A stretch of DNA of 64,000 nucleotides from Utricularia gibba (GCA_002189035.1 CM007990.1:2604001-2668000), one strand, 5' to 3'. Shown: positions 38,716 to 50,660, counted from the stretch's first letter. Numbers and translations are program-made. The notes: generated by a model from the sequence alone, not told the origin.

Positions 38716-40223
38716 ATGGCGGAAAATAGCGCAGCGACCAACCCGGCCCATGACGGAAGCGCCGACGTACAAGACCTTGGTCTTATGATCACCAGCAGGG
38801 AACAACTGAAGGCCCTACTAACGGAAATCCTCGCCGACTTCAGGGCACCTTCGGGTCTGAACTCCAATGCCCAGGAGGGGACACCTGAAACCGCACCACG
38901 AGCGGAGCAACCCCTGATTCCGGAATACTGAGTCTGAAACCGAGGAGGAGATACTGCGAAGGAAAAGGCGCAACCAAGTCATTTATGAGCCCGGAACGGA
39001 TAGGGAAAACATGACTAATGAAATCTAAGAAAAAAGGGAAGAAGAACTGAAGAGAGAATTGGATCAGATCCGGGAAAGACGAAAGCTCATCGCTGCGCAA
39101 ACGCTACCGAGAGAGAAAGAGAGTAGGGGCTTCAGGGACGCCTTCAACCAGAATGTCTACACCGGAAGAGGAGATGTTCTTGCCGACATTGATCTAGCCC
39201 TGAAGAATAGTGTTGAAGGAGCGGCGAGAACCCCAGCACTTTGCTTTGATCCCTTCTCGGATGAACTCATCCGAGAAGAGCCCGAAAGGGATTTAGAGTC
39301 CCCGATGGACTGCCCACATACGATGGAAAAGGAGACCCCATATCTCACGTGACTCATTTCGACATGAGGATGGCCATGGTCCGGCATTTGGAAGCTATGA
39401 AGTGTAAGCTTTTCGCTTGCTCACTCCAGAAGGGAGCCAAGATCTAGTTCAAGCAGTTAGAACCATGCAGCGTGGGATCCTATCGGGAGTTGGTGTTAAT
39501 CTTCACTACCCGATATGCTGTCAATATCGAAGCCCCACCATCAAAGGCAGCGTTGTATTCCATTCCGTACGATCACAGAAGAGAAAGCTTGAAGAAATTC
39601 ATCGACCGATTCAACTGCCTGGCGCAGGACGTCCAACTAGACTTGAAGGAAAGGGTAAAAATAATGAAGTGGGCCTTGGGAACATCAAAGTTTGTTCAGA
39701 GTCTATCTAAATCCCCACCGAAGAATCTCGGAGAATTGTTACAGAAAATCATGAAGTACATCCGAGTTGACGACGACCTGAGGACAGAGATGAAAAGCCG
39801 TGCAGAGATCTGCCCGGTTTCGCAGCAAGATGTGCAATCTATCTGGCCCCCTCGACCGAATAAGCATCGTGAAGTATATCAGGTGGAACCAACCAGAACC
39901 GAGGCCTATTGCGAAATACACAAAACCATGGGGCACGACACTGTCAACTGCTGAGTAATGAAGAGGATGATCGAGCAGTATCATGCTGGTGGCGGAATGA
40001 GCAACGCGACACGGAACCCCGCACAGATGACGGAACGAAAAAGGGGACGTAACGTACAGACGGGGAACGAGGGCAGCCGATACCCGAAGTTCCCCCCGAA
40101 ATCAATAGGAGGACTCCTGTGAGCTAGCAAAGTCTTGAACCACAAAGGGGATCGAGATAGACCGGAGAGTTCAAGAAACGCAGACTGAGCACAGGGTAGT
40201 CCCCCTATGTTCGGGAAATCCAT
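38716..40223 (+). pseudogene. Tat element gag remnant
   Basis: Opens with ATG at 38716 (MAENSAATNP, then LKALLTEILADFRAPSG). After frameshifts it continues through LPTYDGKGDP, SYRELVLIFTTRY, FIDRFNCLAQDVQLD, and a single zinc-finger-like stretch YCEIHKTMGHDTVNC near 39910. The codon after that Cys, usually Trp in this family, is TGA. Several shifts and stops break the frame. Confidence 0.8.
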
Positions 40224-40979
40224 ATGGTATCCAGGGGGACCGAGATTGACGAATCCGGAAAATCACAAAAGAGATATTTGGAGGAGGCTAGAAAAAGAGA
40301 AATCTTTGAGATCGTGAAAGGACAGATTGAGAGAGTTGCGTGGGAGATGGAGGAGATCAATTTCTCTGAAAAAGACATTCCCACTGGCATAGCCGCACGA
40401 AACGAACCTTTGGTGGTAGCAGGGATATGCGGGAGCACCAACGTAAGAAGGATTCTCATCGATCAGGGATCTTCCTGCAACATTATGAAAAAGGATGTCA
40501 CAGAGTTTCTGGCGTCGTCCAAAGAGGGGGATATCCGACCGATCCGCATGGAGTTATATGCATTCGACCAGCGGGCTGTGCAAACTATTGGGAAGATAAC
40601 CCTGCCCGTGACATTCGGTGCGGCAGGGCAAAACTGGACCGAAACATTGGAATTCCTGATTCTGGATTCAGAGGTCTCGTATGACGTGATCCTCGGCCGA
40701 CCCGACATCAACCAATTCAGTATGCTTCCCTCAACTGTGCACCTAAAAGTTAAATTCCCAACACCAAGGGGAATATGCATGCTAGATATCGACCGACCAG
40801 CCGCCCGGTTTTGTTATGTATCCTCTTGCCGCGAACCCTTCGCGAAGAAACCGAGAGTAATGGTGGTGGAGAAGGAACCCCGGGAACCTCCCAGACAAGC
40901 CATGGAACCGACGGAGTACAAATCCTTACAGCTAATACCGGAAGATACACAGAAGACGACAGCATTGGCACCAACTTGA
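40224..40979 (+). pseudogene. Tat element protease region
   Basis: A 251-codon open stretch. It contains the retropepsin-like motif RRILIDQGSSCNIM near 40450, with the catalytic Asp in IDQGSS (family: LVDGGSSAD). The second half has SYDVILGRPDINQFSMLPST, matching the YN.ILGRP.L motif. The frame ends before RT, which continues in another frame. Confidence 0.8.
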
Positions 40980-42274
40980 ACGCCGAGTTTGAAAGAAGAT
41001 TGGCGGAACTCCTAAGGAATAATGCCGATATTTTTGCATGGACTGCTACAGACTTTGTAGGAATCGATCGATTTGTCGCTGAGCATCACATTGATACCTA
41101 TCCGGGGGCAAAGCCAATTCAGCAGAAGCAGCGGCACTTTTCCAAAGAAAAGTGCCGAATTATCAAGGAGAAAACAAAGGAGCTTCTGGAAGTGAGTTAC
41201 GTGAGGGAGATCCAAAACTCGGAGTGGGTAGCCAATTCGGTCGTCGTCCCGAAGCCCAGGGGAAAATGGAGAATGTGCGTCGACTTCACCGATCTCAACG
41301 TCTGTTGTGAAAGGGACCCCTAGCCCTTACCAAAGATAGACAAACTAGTGGACGCCATTGCCGGATCCCTTTTTCTGAGCACCATGGACGCATATTCTGG
41401 ATATCACCAAATCTTCGTCGCAAAAAAGGACCAGCCAAAAACAACCTTCTACACTAAAGCTGGGGTTTACTGCTATGTCGCGATGCCTTTCGGTCTGAGG
41501 AATGTTGGGGCGACTTATCAAAAATTGGTGAAAAAAATCTTTTCCTCTAAAATCGGAACTTCTATGGAGGTATATGTGGACGATATGATCGTTAAGTCAA
41601 TGAATGAAGAGGATCATTTGACGTATTTGGATTTCTTTTTCTCTCTATGTCGGTCATATAGATTAAAACTCAACCCATTGAATGGTTGCTTTGGAGTGCA
41701 GAGCGGAAAGTTCCTCGGACACTATGTATCGGAAAGAGGAATTGAAGCTGACCCCGAGAAGATCAAGGCAATATGCGAAATGCAACCCCTGAGGACGATA
41801 AAGGAATATCAGAGCCTCATAGGTAAACTAGCTGCCCTCAGCCGCTTCATATCTCGGTCTGCTGACAAGTTGGCGTCTTTCTTCAAGGCCTTGCGAAAGG
41901 GAAATGCATTAGAATGGAACGAAGATTGTCAGATCGCTTTCGAGAAGCTCAAAGAATATCTCTCCTCGCCACCGCTTCTAATGGCTCCCAGGGAAGGGGA
42001 GCCCCTAGGGCTTTACCTATCAATATCGCCCGTTGCGGTAAGTGCTGTCCTAACAACCATCTCGGGAGATAAGCACTTGCCGGTGTATTACGTGACCAAG
42101 GTCTTGCTGTCGGCTGAAACTCGATACACAGTAACAGAGAAGTTCATCTTGGCTCTGAAAATGGCTGCCACAAAGCTCCGATCATATTTCCAGGATCGAC
42201 ACATCGATCCCTTGAAGAATATCCTATCTCGACCTAAGATTCTGGAAGGGTTGCCAAACGGGCGGTCGAATTGA
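40975..42274 (+). pseudogene. Tat element reverse transcriptase and RNase H
   Basis: Starts around AELLRNNADIFAWTATDFVG. RT motifs follow: SEWVANSVVVPKPRGKWRMC, VDFTDLN, a stop at DP*PLPKID where Tyr is usual, FLSTMDAYSGYHQI, MPFGLRNVGATYQ, and the catalytic YVDDMIVKS near 41573. Then FLGHYVSERGIEADPEKIKA, LAALSRFISRSADK, and the connection and RNase H segment ending at LRSYFQ. One in-frame stop (41322-41324) splits it, and the frame is lost near 42274. Confidence 0.88.
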
Positions 42275-42794
42275 GTACGATGGATATTGAATTTAAATCG
42301 AGAACAGCAATCAAGGCCCAACCTCTTGCCGATTTCGTGGTAGAAATGACCCGGCGTATTGACCGTTTCATGGAAACTAATGACCGTTAGGCCATGTATG
42401 TTGACAGTTCAACATACATCCGGACTCTGGATAGGGAACACATTTATATCACAGTGAAATTCTTGTTCCCCGCCTCCAACAATGTGGCCGAATATGAAGC
42501 CCTAGTGGAAGGAATGAAAATTGCCAGGGAGCTCGAAGTCGCGGAACTCGACGCTTATATCGATTCACGGCTTGTGCAAGGACAATTTTCGGGTGAATAT
42601 GAAACTCATGACCCCCTCATGGCTCTATATTGTGTCAAGGTAATGGAGTTAGCAAAGACCTTCAAGGAGTTCACCTTATCCCATGTTACACGAGAGGAAA
42701 ACGGATTCGTGGATAATCTCGCCAAATTGGCCACAAGATTTCCGGAGTTAAAAGAGGGGAGTGTGACGATCCGATTGCGGATTCACCTTCAGTA
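42275..42794 (+). pseudogene. Tat element second RNase H
   Basis: Begins IEFKSRTAIKAQPLADFVVE. The region ASNNVAEYEALVEGMKIARE, then YIDSRLVQGQFSGEYE and HVTREENGFVDNLAKLA, matches the extra RNase H typical of Tat elements (FPASNNEAEYEAL..G...A, DS.L...Q..GEYE, R..N..AD.L). A stop follows METNDR. The first acidic position is in YVDSS. Confidence 0.85.
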
Positions 42795-42797
42795 ACC

Positions 42798-43491
42798 TTG
42801 CGGGCAGTAAATCACATTACTCAGCAACCAGGGAACGACATCTTTTCGCAACTGAACCTTTTCGAGGATTGGAAATTACCCTATATCCGGTACCTACAAA
42901 GAGGAGAAACACCACTTGAAAAATTGGAAGCCCGACGGTTGGAGACTAGGGCGAAGAGATATACACTGGTGAATGGGAATCTTTATCGTAGATCCCTTGA
43001 CGGTCCCCTATTGAAGTGTATTGGGAAAGAGCACTCTCAAGAGCTTATAGCTGATTTGCATGAAGGAGAGTGTGGCGCTCACATCGGCTTACGATCTCTA
43101 TGCCGGAAGGTTTTGAGAAGCGGATATTATTGGCCGACCATGAGGCAGGATATTACTGAAATGGTGAGGAAATGTAAGGTGTGCCAATATCACGCCAACA
43201 TGCCGAGAAAACCGGTAAACGACCTGACCGTTCTTCCACTCTCATGCCCATTTGACCGATGGGGGGTAAATATTATGGGACCATTCCCCCAAACGTCAGG
43301 TCAGAAGAAGTTTATCGTCGTAGGAGTTGAGTATTTTTGCAAATGGGTAGAGGCCGAATCTTTAGCTAGGATATCAGAGGAGGTGGTTATCCGATTCCTA
43401 TGGAGAAACATCTTTATCAGATTCGGGATACCTCGGGAACTAGTGACCGACAATGGGACCCAATTTACTGGAGGAAGAATGGACGCATTCC
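42798..43491 (+). pseudogene. Tat element integrase, N-terminal and core
   Basis: Zinc-binding domain: LHEGECGAHIGLRSL, YYWPTM, CKVCQYHAN. Core: RWGVNIMGPFPQTSGQKKF, where family members read WG.DI.GP, so the first catalytic Asp is Asn (AAT). FGIPRELVTDNGTQFTGG has the second catalytic Asp. The frame is cut at GRMDAF by a family A LTR. About 150 residues of the integrase are missing before the C-terminal part resumes near 44430. Confidence 0.85.
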
Positions 43492-44429
43492 TTATAAACG
43501 AAAAATGAGCAGAGTCATTAAATTGCAATTTTTCCTATCAAATAAATTATAACCTAATACACATTTTAGTATATAACAACTATGAGCATAGTGATTAGAG
43601 TCGAACACGAAGAGCAGGTGCTTGCTATGAGAAGCTTAACGCATGAAATCAGTGTCACGTTGGTAAAATTGGTTTTAGCTAGGACTAAGGTAGAACAAAA
43701 ACGAAATACAGTAAAGAAAAATAATAAGTTCTAGAGTTCGGTTGTTTCTGGAATGGAATGGGTGATGCCTTGGGACTCCTAGGGAATGTATGCTAATCAC
43801 TAAACAAACTCACACAAACCACAAATCATACAACTAACTCACAAGATCTAGGTCTACCCGGATTCTTGTTTTTCCCCCTAATCTTTGGTCTATCCTGGTT
43901 TGTTAAGGAAGTGACATGACTCATGGTTGTTTAGATCTAAAGATTGATTAGCATGTCTCTCCCCTTTTTACCCCAAGGCACCCCCCTAAGTACTTAGCCA
44001 CTCATGCTTAAGGTAAATGAAAGTGGAAAAGAAAACATCACCAACAGTGTGCTCATTTCACAGTCAAATACCAGAAAGCAAACAAGCAAGTAATGTGAAG
44101 TGTCAACAAAAAAACTGAAAAATGTCACTAGCTACTCCTAGCTAGGAGTGTTGTTCTTCGAAGACAGAAAATAATCTTGAACTTCAGCTTCATTCCTGTT
44201 TTTCTTCCTTCTCCTTCCTCCCCAGAAAACCTTCCCAGAAATTGTGTTCGTGAGTCTCCAAGGGGAGATCTACCTTCTCTCCCCACCTTTCTTTCCTTTT
44301 TGTCCAAAATCTCCCTTTTTTTTTCTTGGATTTTGTGTGTACCACTTTTCAGGCTTTTGGACTCATCTTCTGTCACTACACTATGCATATTCGGCTCCTT
44401 GGGATTTGTGTTGCAACCTGCACTACATT
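43492..44429 (-). repeat. LTR, family A, copy 5 (truncated)
   Basis: Starts TTATAAACGAAAAATG where other family A copies read TGATAAACG. It stays similar to the copy at 29560 for several hundred bases (GTGTCACGTTGG, CCTTGGGACTCCTAGGGAAT). The far end is not clearly an LTR terminus. Gypsy integrase resumes near 44430, so insertion was accompanied or followed by deletion. Confidence 0.65.
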
Positions 44430-44692
44430 ACTCGAACAAAACTATTAGCCGGCTAGGGGCTTATCAGAGAAGAACAGAAAGGAGTTACACTCGGTCCGTA
44501 TCCTTAAGGAAATTCTCGGAAGGATACTTGGTTCTCCAGAGCATCCAACCGCAAAGACATGTGGGAAAGTTAGATCGCAACTGGGAAGGCCCTTGCCGGG
44601 TTTCAAGGGTAATTGGAAAGGGGAGCAGTTAGACGCCGTGGAACTCCCAAGATCCTGGAACGCGATACATTTGAGGAAATTCTACGCCTAGT
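44430..44692 (+). pseudogene. Tat element integrase C-terminus
   Basis: Reads AYQRRTERSY, then RSVSLRKFSEGYLVL, IQPQRHVGKLDRNWEGPCRV and SRVIGKG. After a frameshift come residues ending LRKFYA before a stop. This is the standard end of Tat pol (V..R.F..GDLVLR, GKL.PNWEGPY.V). Confidence 0.85.
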
Positions 44693-44759
44693 CGTCTCAA
44701 TTCCGATCCCTATCATAGATCCCCACTAGATTCGATATTTTCTTTGTCAAAACACATGG

Positions 44760-45480
44760 ATGGTTATAAATTCCTCCAAACCGGAGAGGGGTTTGCAAGA
44801 CCATAAGCCCTGGCCAAGTCACATAAGCCCAAGCAAACCTTCTAAATCGGCGCCCCCTGTCGGGCACAACCAACCAATTCGGGGCCCTCCCAGAAGCATG
44901 TGATCTCCAAAGTCCACGCGCCAGTGATAAGGATAAGCCCTGGTACCGCTCAAGCACTGGTTCCCTAAAACCGTCCGCGTAAGCCCCAAAAAAGCCCTTA
45001 GGTTCAAACCTTACTGCCGAATCTCGAGACGGCAAGAGCACCCAAAGCAAATCCGCCCATGTTCAAAACAATGGGATTTCTTCCAGAAGAGGGCCCAATC
45101 GGATTGGGGGAGTCACTCAACCCATGAGAGGTCATAGTCTACTTCCCTAGCAGCGGTTCAGCTAGCGTAAGGAAATACTAAGCCAAACCAAAATCAAAAA
45201 GCCCAACCAAATGATTGGCAAGGGACATGCAACAAGTCGACTCGGGGCTCCCCGAAACAGATGACCTCTGAAATCCAGGCCCCTGTAACAAGGATAAGCC
45301 CCGACACGACTCGAGCACTGGATGCCTAAACCATTCGCATAAGCCCTGAAAAACCCCTCCAAAAAGCTCTAAGCAAGGTCCGTGCTTCTCAATTCGGATA
45401 TGGTAAACGCACTCGAAGCAGAGCCGAACATATCCCAAAAGCTTGAATCTTGCTCAAGAGGGTCTATCCATGTTGAGAAG
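44760..45480. repeat. Tandem duplication, period about 361 bp
   Basis: Two diverged units between pol and the antisense ORF of the Tat element. Landmarks such as GGATAAGCCC recur at 44931 and 45292, and TTCGGGGCCC / CTCGGGGCTC and CAAGCACTGG / CGAGCACTGG recur at the same offset. The 3' untranslated region of Tat elements is known to generate tandem repeats. Confidence 0.75.
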
Positions 45481-45595
45481 ATAACCCAACCCAGGTGAAG
45501 TTCTCGGTAAAAAAAAAATAGTCGGAATCAATCTGCAAAAGAAGGTAACAGTCGGAATCAGAGTCTCGTGATGATGGGTAAAAAAAAAAAAAAAC

Positions 45596-46665
45596 CTACA
45601 TGAAGGGGGCTGCATCCGACTCTTGCACCCGACGCATCTCAGCCAAGAAGCGGGCCATGACCGAATCCTCCAAACCGCTTCTTCGGGCCATATCCTTAGC
45701 TGCAGATGAAAGTTAGAAAAACGGTGAAACAATGATGAAGAAATTACAAGCCGAAGATGCAGAACCTGGCTACTTCTTGTCTTTTTTGAAGGCTTCTGAG
45801 CACAAGCCTTAACCTTTTTCTTTTCTTTTGAGCCGGGGGCCGAGTAGAGGGCTCAAGAGCCGGATCAGAAGGAAAAGGGGTTATCGGATCAGGGCTGGAG
45901 AGTGCAGCCGAATCAGAAGGAACATTACGTGGAGACTGCAAAAGAAGCCGATATTTCAAATCGGAACCCGGAGGAATAAGAAAATCGGGTCACTGCCCAT
46001 CACGATTGCGGCCGACGATCCCGCACGCCAATAAGGAAGCTTGCAAAAGCATCAAGGCCCGAGACTCGAATCTAATAGAACACTCAGCCAGTCTCCGATA
46101 TACATCTCTACGAGAGTCATTAGAAGGGCGAAAGCGAGCGAACAGTTTCACTTTAAAAGGAGTGAGGGGTTTAATTAGAAAATTCCATCTAGTCCCAGAC
46201 GGAGGAGCGACCCAAACAAAGGAAGACCACCAATTGTGCTGAGTATCGGGAGCTTTTAGAATGAAATCGGGGTGATCCTCAAATCGGTGAAATTGAAAGT
46301 GAGAAAAACCGTGCATCAGGCACTTAGCTTTACGAACGGCGACCTTGAAAAGTTGGAAAAAATCCACCAGGGTCATATTCGGGTCCAAACCCACCCAATA
46401 GAAGAGAAAGGTGGTAGTTGGGGGAAAGAAAAAAAAGAGGAATAGCGAATATGTTCGAAAATTGGACGATAAGGGGATGAAGAGGAAAGCGGAGACCACT
46501 CTCCAGATAAGCTAGGGGGATTGGAAGGCTAAATCGGGGAAGGGGTCGTTTCCCCGTTCCCCACGGAATCTGGCAATCCCTAGCCTGGCTAACAATATAC
46601 TCATCGAGGATCGAGTATTTTGCCAGAATGGTTGAAATGCTCAACTCGCTAGATTTTCTACCCAT
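45596..46665 (-). pseudogene. Antisense ORF of the Tat element
   Basis: The minus-strand frame starts MGRKSSELSISTILAKYSIL at 46665. It includes ESGLRFPLHPLIVQF and, after one frame change, PNMTLVDFFQLF and HNWWSSFVWVAPPSG. This resembles the putative gypsy-type transposon protein (Transposase_28-like) encoded antisense in Tat-lineage elements. Farther on are a lysine-rich segment (QKKRKRLRLV) and a C-terminal stretch ending RFLAEMRRVQESDAAPFM then stop at 45596. That last part is preceded by TTTCATCTGCAG, a good acceptor site, so a final intron is likely (donor ambiguous, about 45766 or 45775). Frames are broken. Confidence 0.65.
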
Positions 46666-47151
46666 CGAAACTGAAAGAATCGAAAAGCAGAAATAGGAAT
46701 GAACGGAAAGAGCCCTCAGAAACAGAAAACACAGATAGGTGACCCAAACCACCAAAACTGAGCGGAAAAAGAGGAGGAATAGACCGATACCATTGAAAAC
46801 CTTGAATTCTAATGAGGTTCGCGGCGGCGGAGCAGATGACGAGCAGGACAGGATTCAAAGAGCACTGGAATCTCGTGAGGGAACAATGGAAACAAAGGGG
46901 AGAAGTGACGGAAGGAGTGCGTATTTATAGAAAAGGTACTCGGGAGGTGAAACGACGCGACGTTTGAGGTGCCAAGGATGAGCGGGAAAAACGTGGCATG
47001 ACCTAGAGATGACACACGGCGAGGGAGTCGTACTAAATGGGCATGAGATTCAATCCCTGGGAAATCGGTACACTCAAAATCACTATGGTTGTGATTCTGA
47101 TTCACCGACTTGCCCCGGAAGGGTCCACATTGGCAAATCAGAGGGGCTGAA

Positions 47152-47678
47152 TGATAGGATACTGATAGGATACAAATCGGTTGAGGATAATCGGTTTTTT
47201 GAAAGGCTGCCAAGCGGGGTTTTTGATGAGACAATGCATGTCGACAGATCGATATGTGTCAGAAGATCTGACAAGGACAGTGTGGCTCAATCTAAAGAGT
47301 AACCGAGTCACAGCAAAATGGGCGGCGATTGTCTGAAAAGCAAGATCATAGCACAAGTGAAGAAAGGTAGTCGACACCTGCGAAGCTCATGATTCGGTCG
47401 GGTCGGCCTCCCCTATAAATAGAAGAAATCATAACAGAGAGAGGGTTCGATCTCAAGCCTCCCACCTGTACTTCTCTTCACCACATCCCTCTAGTAAGAA
47501 CTTTTTTCGGTGAGCTCTGACAGCTCCGTGGTTTCCACGTAAAAATCTTTGTCTCCCCCCCGCTCCCGTTAACCAAACTGAAAAAATCGTGAACAACATA
47601 GGAAGGTACGGAATTTCCCGATCGCACCTTTCACCCGAAAATCGGTCCCTTCACAAACATTGTTTTTCACCCATAACA
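47152..47678 (+). repeat. Tat element 3' LTR (527 bp)
   Basis: Same ends as the 5' LTR. It is preceded by the purine-rich tract AGAGGGGCTGAA and followed directly by the target duplication CTATT. It differs from the 5' LTR by an internal gap of about 20 bp and scattered substitutions. Confidence 0.93.
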
Positions 47679-47683
47679 CTATT

Positions 47684-49239
47684 GACTAGCCTTTTCTTGA
47701 CATGTCAAGTACCACATATATATTTGTTATTTTATTAGTCTTACTTCCTATGGACAAGCCATTATTGCTAGGGGTATGCGTCCACAATCCCATACATTTT
47801 CTAACCATACCACATATAGAACCAAGTTTTGGAACACTTGAAAAGTATTGCATGGATTCCTCTATTTGTCCTCGAAAGTCAAGCAACTTGCATCATCTAT
47901 ATGGTAACAAGGGTGGCTCTCTTATGCAAAAGGATGCAAGTTATAACAACTCTCTAAATAAAGATATGAACCTTCTTTTGGAAATCAAAATAGTTTGTAA
48001 GAGTTTAAAAGCTAGTATGAAACATGTAGAATAAAAAGTTTCCAAAGGATCTTAAAAGTTATAAAAAGTTAACTCACAGAAACAACACCTTTACAATACC
48101 ATAAAGTGAAGCAGCAAAGCATTCATCCCTATACTAAAAAATGTTCATCCTACTCACTGCCTCCACTACCTCCTCCCTATACTTGAGTGGTCTCTAATGC
48201 ATTATATAGCTTCCCGTGCACTTGTTTTTCCTTGTAACCCTTATGCCTATTTGAAAACTCCAAAATTGATATATATATATATATATATATTCGTGAACAC
48301 CTCAACCTATTTTCCTCCAAGTCATTATTAAAATGTGTATTTGGAGGGCATATGGTTATAGGAATTTCAAACAGTTGGCATTTTGCTACTAGTTCTACCA
48401 ATTCTTTTCCCCTTACCTCCCCTTTTGCAAAAGATCCAAGTAATTTTGATGATTGTAACACAAACTAGTGGCCTTGCTTTGTCTCACCAATTCAATTTGG
48501 AAATTTAGATTAAATAAGGAAACATGCTTTTTACTAAGTCTTCACAGCCCCCTCATGCTTCAATGCATAAAATAGAAATGACTTAAGAGGATCTACCTAA
48601 AAAATTCACAACATAGAAATAACCTGATGGAAGATAAGCGACGAACCCTATCAATAGAAATAAGCAAATGGAAATGAAGTTTACAATATACAATGATGAT
48701 CATTGAGAAAGAACTATCCATTACAGCAAAAATAGCCCGGATCAGGAAATTAGCTTATTATCAAAACATGTTCGCCTGGTCCCCTAAAGGCCACTAGGGA
48801 ATCAATCATAGAGTGGCCTTCCATGAGATTAATATCGATCCAAACGTGATCCTGATCAAGTGGAAAAGGAAAAGGTATGAAAGTTGACCTTGCTACCATT
48901 CTAAAAATTGAATGGTTGACAATACATAATAGTCTATGAATGAAATCTAAACAATCTGATCGTCCATAAACACATGATTTTGAAAATTTTGTCATGCTTT
49001 TTGAATTTTTCCACCTAAGAAAATGAAATACCAGGCCACATGGAAATTGGAAAATATATATCTGACTTCATTGATTTGAAAAAAAAACTTGTGAATGTGA
49101 TCCACATCCCCTTTTATAAATAGCTTGGTGGATGTACACTATGTAGAGCATGATAGATGTGGCTTAGTGGTACCACTTTTACCTGTGATGATCATGTATA
49201 TTGGTATGTGGTGAGACATTTTGGGTTGAAGAGTGTTAG
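47684..49239. other. Unassigned region with AT microsatellite
   Basis: Continuation of the pre-insertion sequence left of the Tat element. An open stretch at 47702-48034 (110 codons) has no family I recognise. An (AT)n run of about 22 bases lies at 48269-48290. No gene supported. Confidence 0.4.
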
Positions 49240-49440
49240 GAACTGATCCACAGATGCTAAATAAGATCTTTCACCCCCTACATTTTGGTGTATGTGGTTG
49301 ATATGATTGTAAAATAGAAGGATAATGAAATTATGCTCATTTCGTACTTGTCCCAATGTTTCTACACTATCATAGGATATTAACTCAAGTTGAACCTTGA
49401 GAAATGTTGTTTTGGATTAAGTGACGAATGGAAAATTCTA
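49240..49440 (+). pseudogene. Ty3/gypsy reverse transcriptase fragment
   Basis: Reads MLNKIFHPL, then after a shift VYVVDMIVK (family: VYVDDMIVK), then stops, and LKLNLEKCCFGLSDE (family: L.LNP.KC.FGV). It is cut near 49440, and RNase H of the same type resumes near 50660. Confidence 0.75.
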
Positions 49441-50660
49441 AAGGTGTGTAGCCCAAAAGTTTTCCCCATTAAAAGATATTTATAAGGTGAACAAAGATTC
49501 TACATCTCATTCACAAAGAAAATAATGTAATAATTTAAATTTTTAGTCTTATGTGTAAGTGGGATTAAACATGGGGTTCTTTTCTAGAAATAGGTTTCTA
49601 TTCTAATGAAATTAGAAAAATCCAATCTGGCTTCTACACTAAATCAGCATTTTTAGAAATTTAAAAGTAAACATTTCACTTAATTCAAAAATTAACCATG
49701 CTTAAAAGAAAACTAAAAATCCTGAAGTTACTACTTTAATTCGCATGCAAAAACAGAAAAGAAAATCATGAAAAAAGCATGTTGAGCAGATGAAGGCATT
49801 CAAACATGGTTCATGTTCAAGCAAGAACTGTAAAACACTCACAAGTTCATGAAAGTAAGTGCAAAAAGAAAGTGTGCAGAAAATAAAAAAAGTCTTATAC
49901 TACTCTAGTTCAGTTCTCGCGTAAGCTTCTTCTTCTTCTTCTCAAGTAGGATATCTTTCGACTTCACTGTGGGAGTTCCTGGTTCTGCTACTATTCTAGA
50001 CGTTCAAGGTAGTTATGGTGCCAGGCTATAGCTTGCTTCCGTCGTCTTCTTCTCCTCAAACAACTGATTCTTAGACTTCTTGGGTGACAGTCTTGCTTCG
50101 TGTTGGGTCCTGGACGTTGAAGGTTGCTTTCAGTGTCACATTGGAACTGTTTCTCCTTCGTCTTCTTCCAGAAATCAACTCAAACTTGCCAGAAAAATGG
50201 CTTCTGGCGTCAAAATTCTTTCTTCCCTCTCTACTCAATCCTGCCTACCCATGTTGTGTGCCATGGGGATGCTCCCACGTCAGGTACTCTTATCTTATTG
50301 CACATGCATATATCTTTTTCTCTTTGCTTTTGGATGAATAATTACTGTGCAGAATTGTCAGAATATACAGCCTAGCCCAAATGAGCTGGTTGTTCCTAGG
50401 TTAGAATGAACAATAACCTCAGCCCAACCAACGGATCAAAACAAAATAAGCCCAAAACAGCCTTTTACCCAAAATAAATTTACTAACATTAATTTTGACC
50501 TTTTTCCCTACTCTAACTCACCCAATTCCTTACTCTAATGCTAAAATTACCACAAATATGATCAATTTTGATACAACATCACACTATCTTACAACGACAA
50601 TAGACTTGTCCTCAAGACTCATCATCCAAAGTATCATTAGAGTTGAAGCTTAAGGTCAAT
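49441..50660. other. Unassigned insertion inside gypsy pol
   Basis: Non-coding, with pyrimidine-rich TCTTCTTCTTCTTC tracts and an imperfect internal repeat (GACGTTCAAGGT at about 50000 and GACGTTGAAGGT at about 50113). Three overlapping frames at 50080-50375 look like chance. It is probably an LTR-type insertion, but no ends were resolved. Confidence 0.35.

Larger units (their letters stand above)
38093..47678 (+). mobile_element. Tat-type Ty3/gypsy element with both LTRs
   Basis: A 5' LTR (38093-38639) and 3' LTR (47152-47678) flank a degenerate interior. The element is bounded by the exact target duplication CTATT (38088-38092 and 47679-47683). Both LTRs begin TGATAGGATACTGATAGG and end CCCATAACA. 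Interior order: gag, protease, RT, RNase H, a second RNase H, integrase, tandem repeats, and an antisense ORF before the 3' LTR. The dual RNase H and antisense 3' ORF are marks of the Tat lineage. A family A LTR is inserted in the integrase. Frameshifts and stops show it cannot act autonomously. Confidence 0.92.

Noticed and set aside
44177-44420. Overlapping plus-strand frames of 70 or more codons rich in Phe, Ser and Pro.
   Set aside because: Pyrimidine-rich LTR sequence of family A, not a protein; the longer frame only becomes meaningful after 44430, where Tat integrase resumes.
47702-48034. 110-codon plus-strand frame.
   Set aside because: No recognisable motif, no splice or promoter context, and AT-rich flanks. 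Left as unassigned.
48269-48290. Possible functional TATA or origin signal in the AT run.
   Set aside because: A plain dinucleotide microsatellite with no gene nearby.
50080-50375. Three overlapping plus-strand frames of 83-85 codons.
   Set aside because: Overlapping in different frames, low-complexity hydrophobic composition, no family motif, and located inside a likely transposon insertion.
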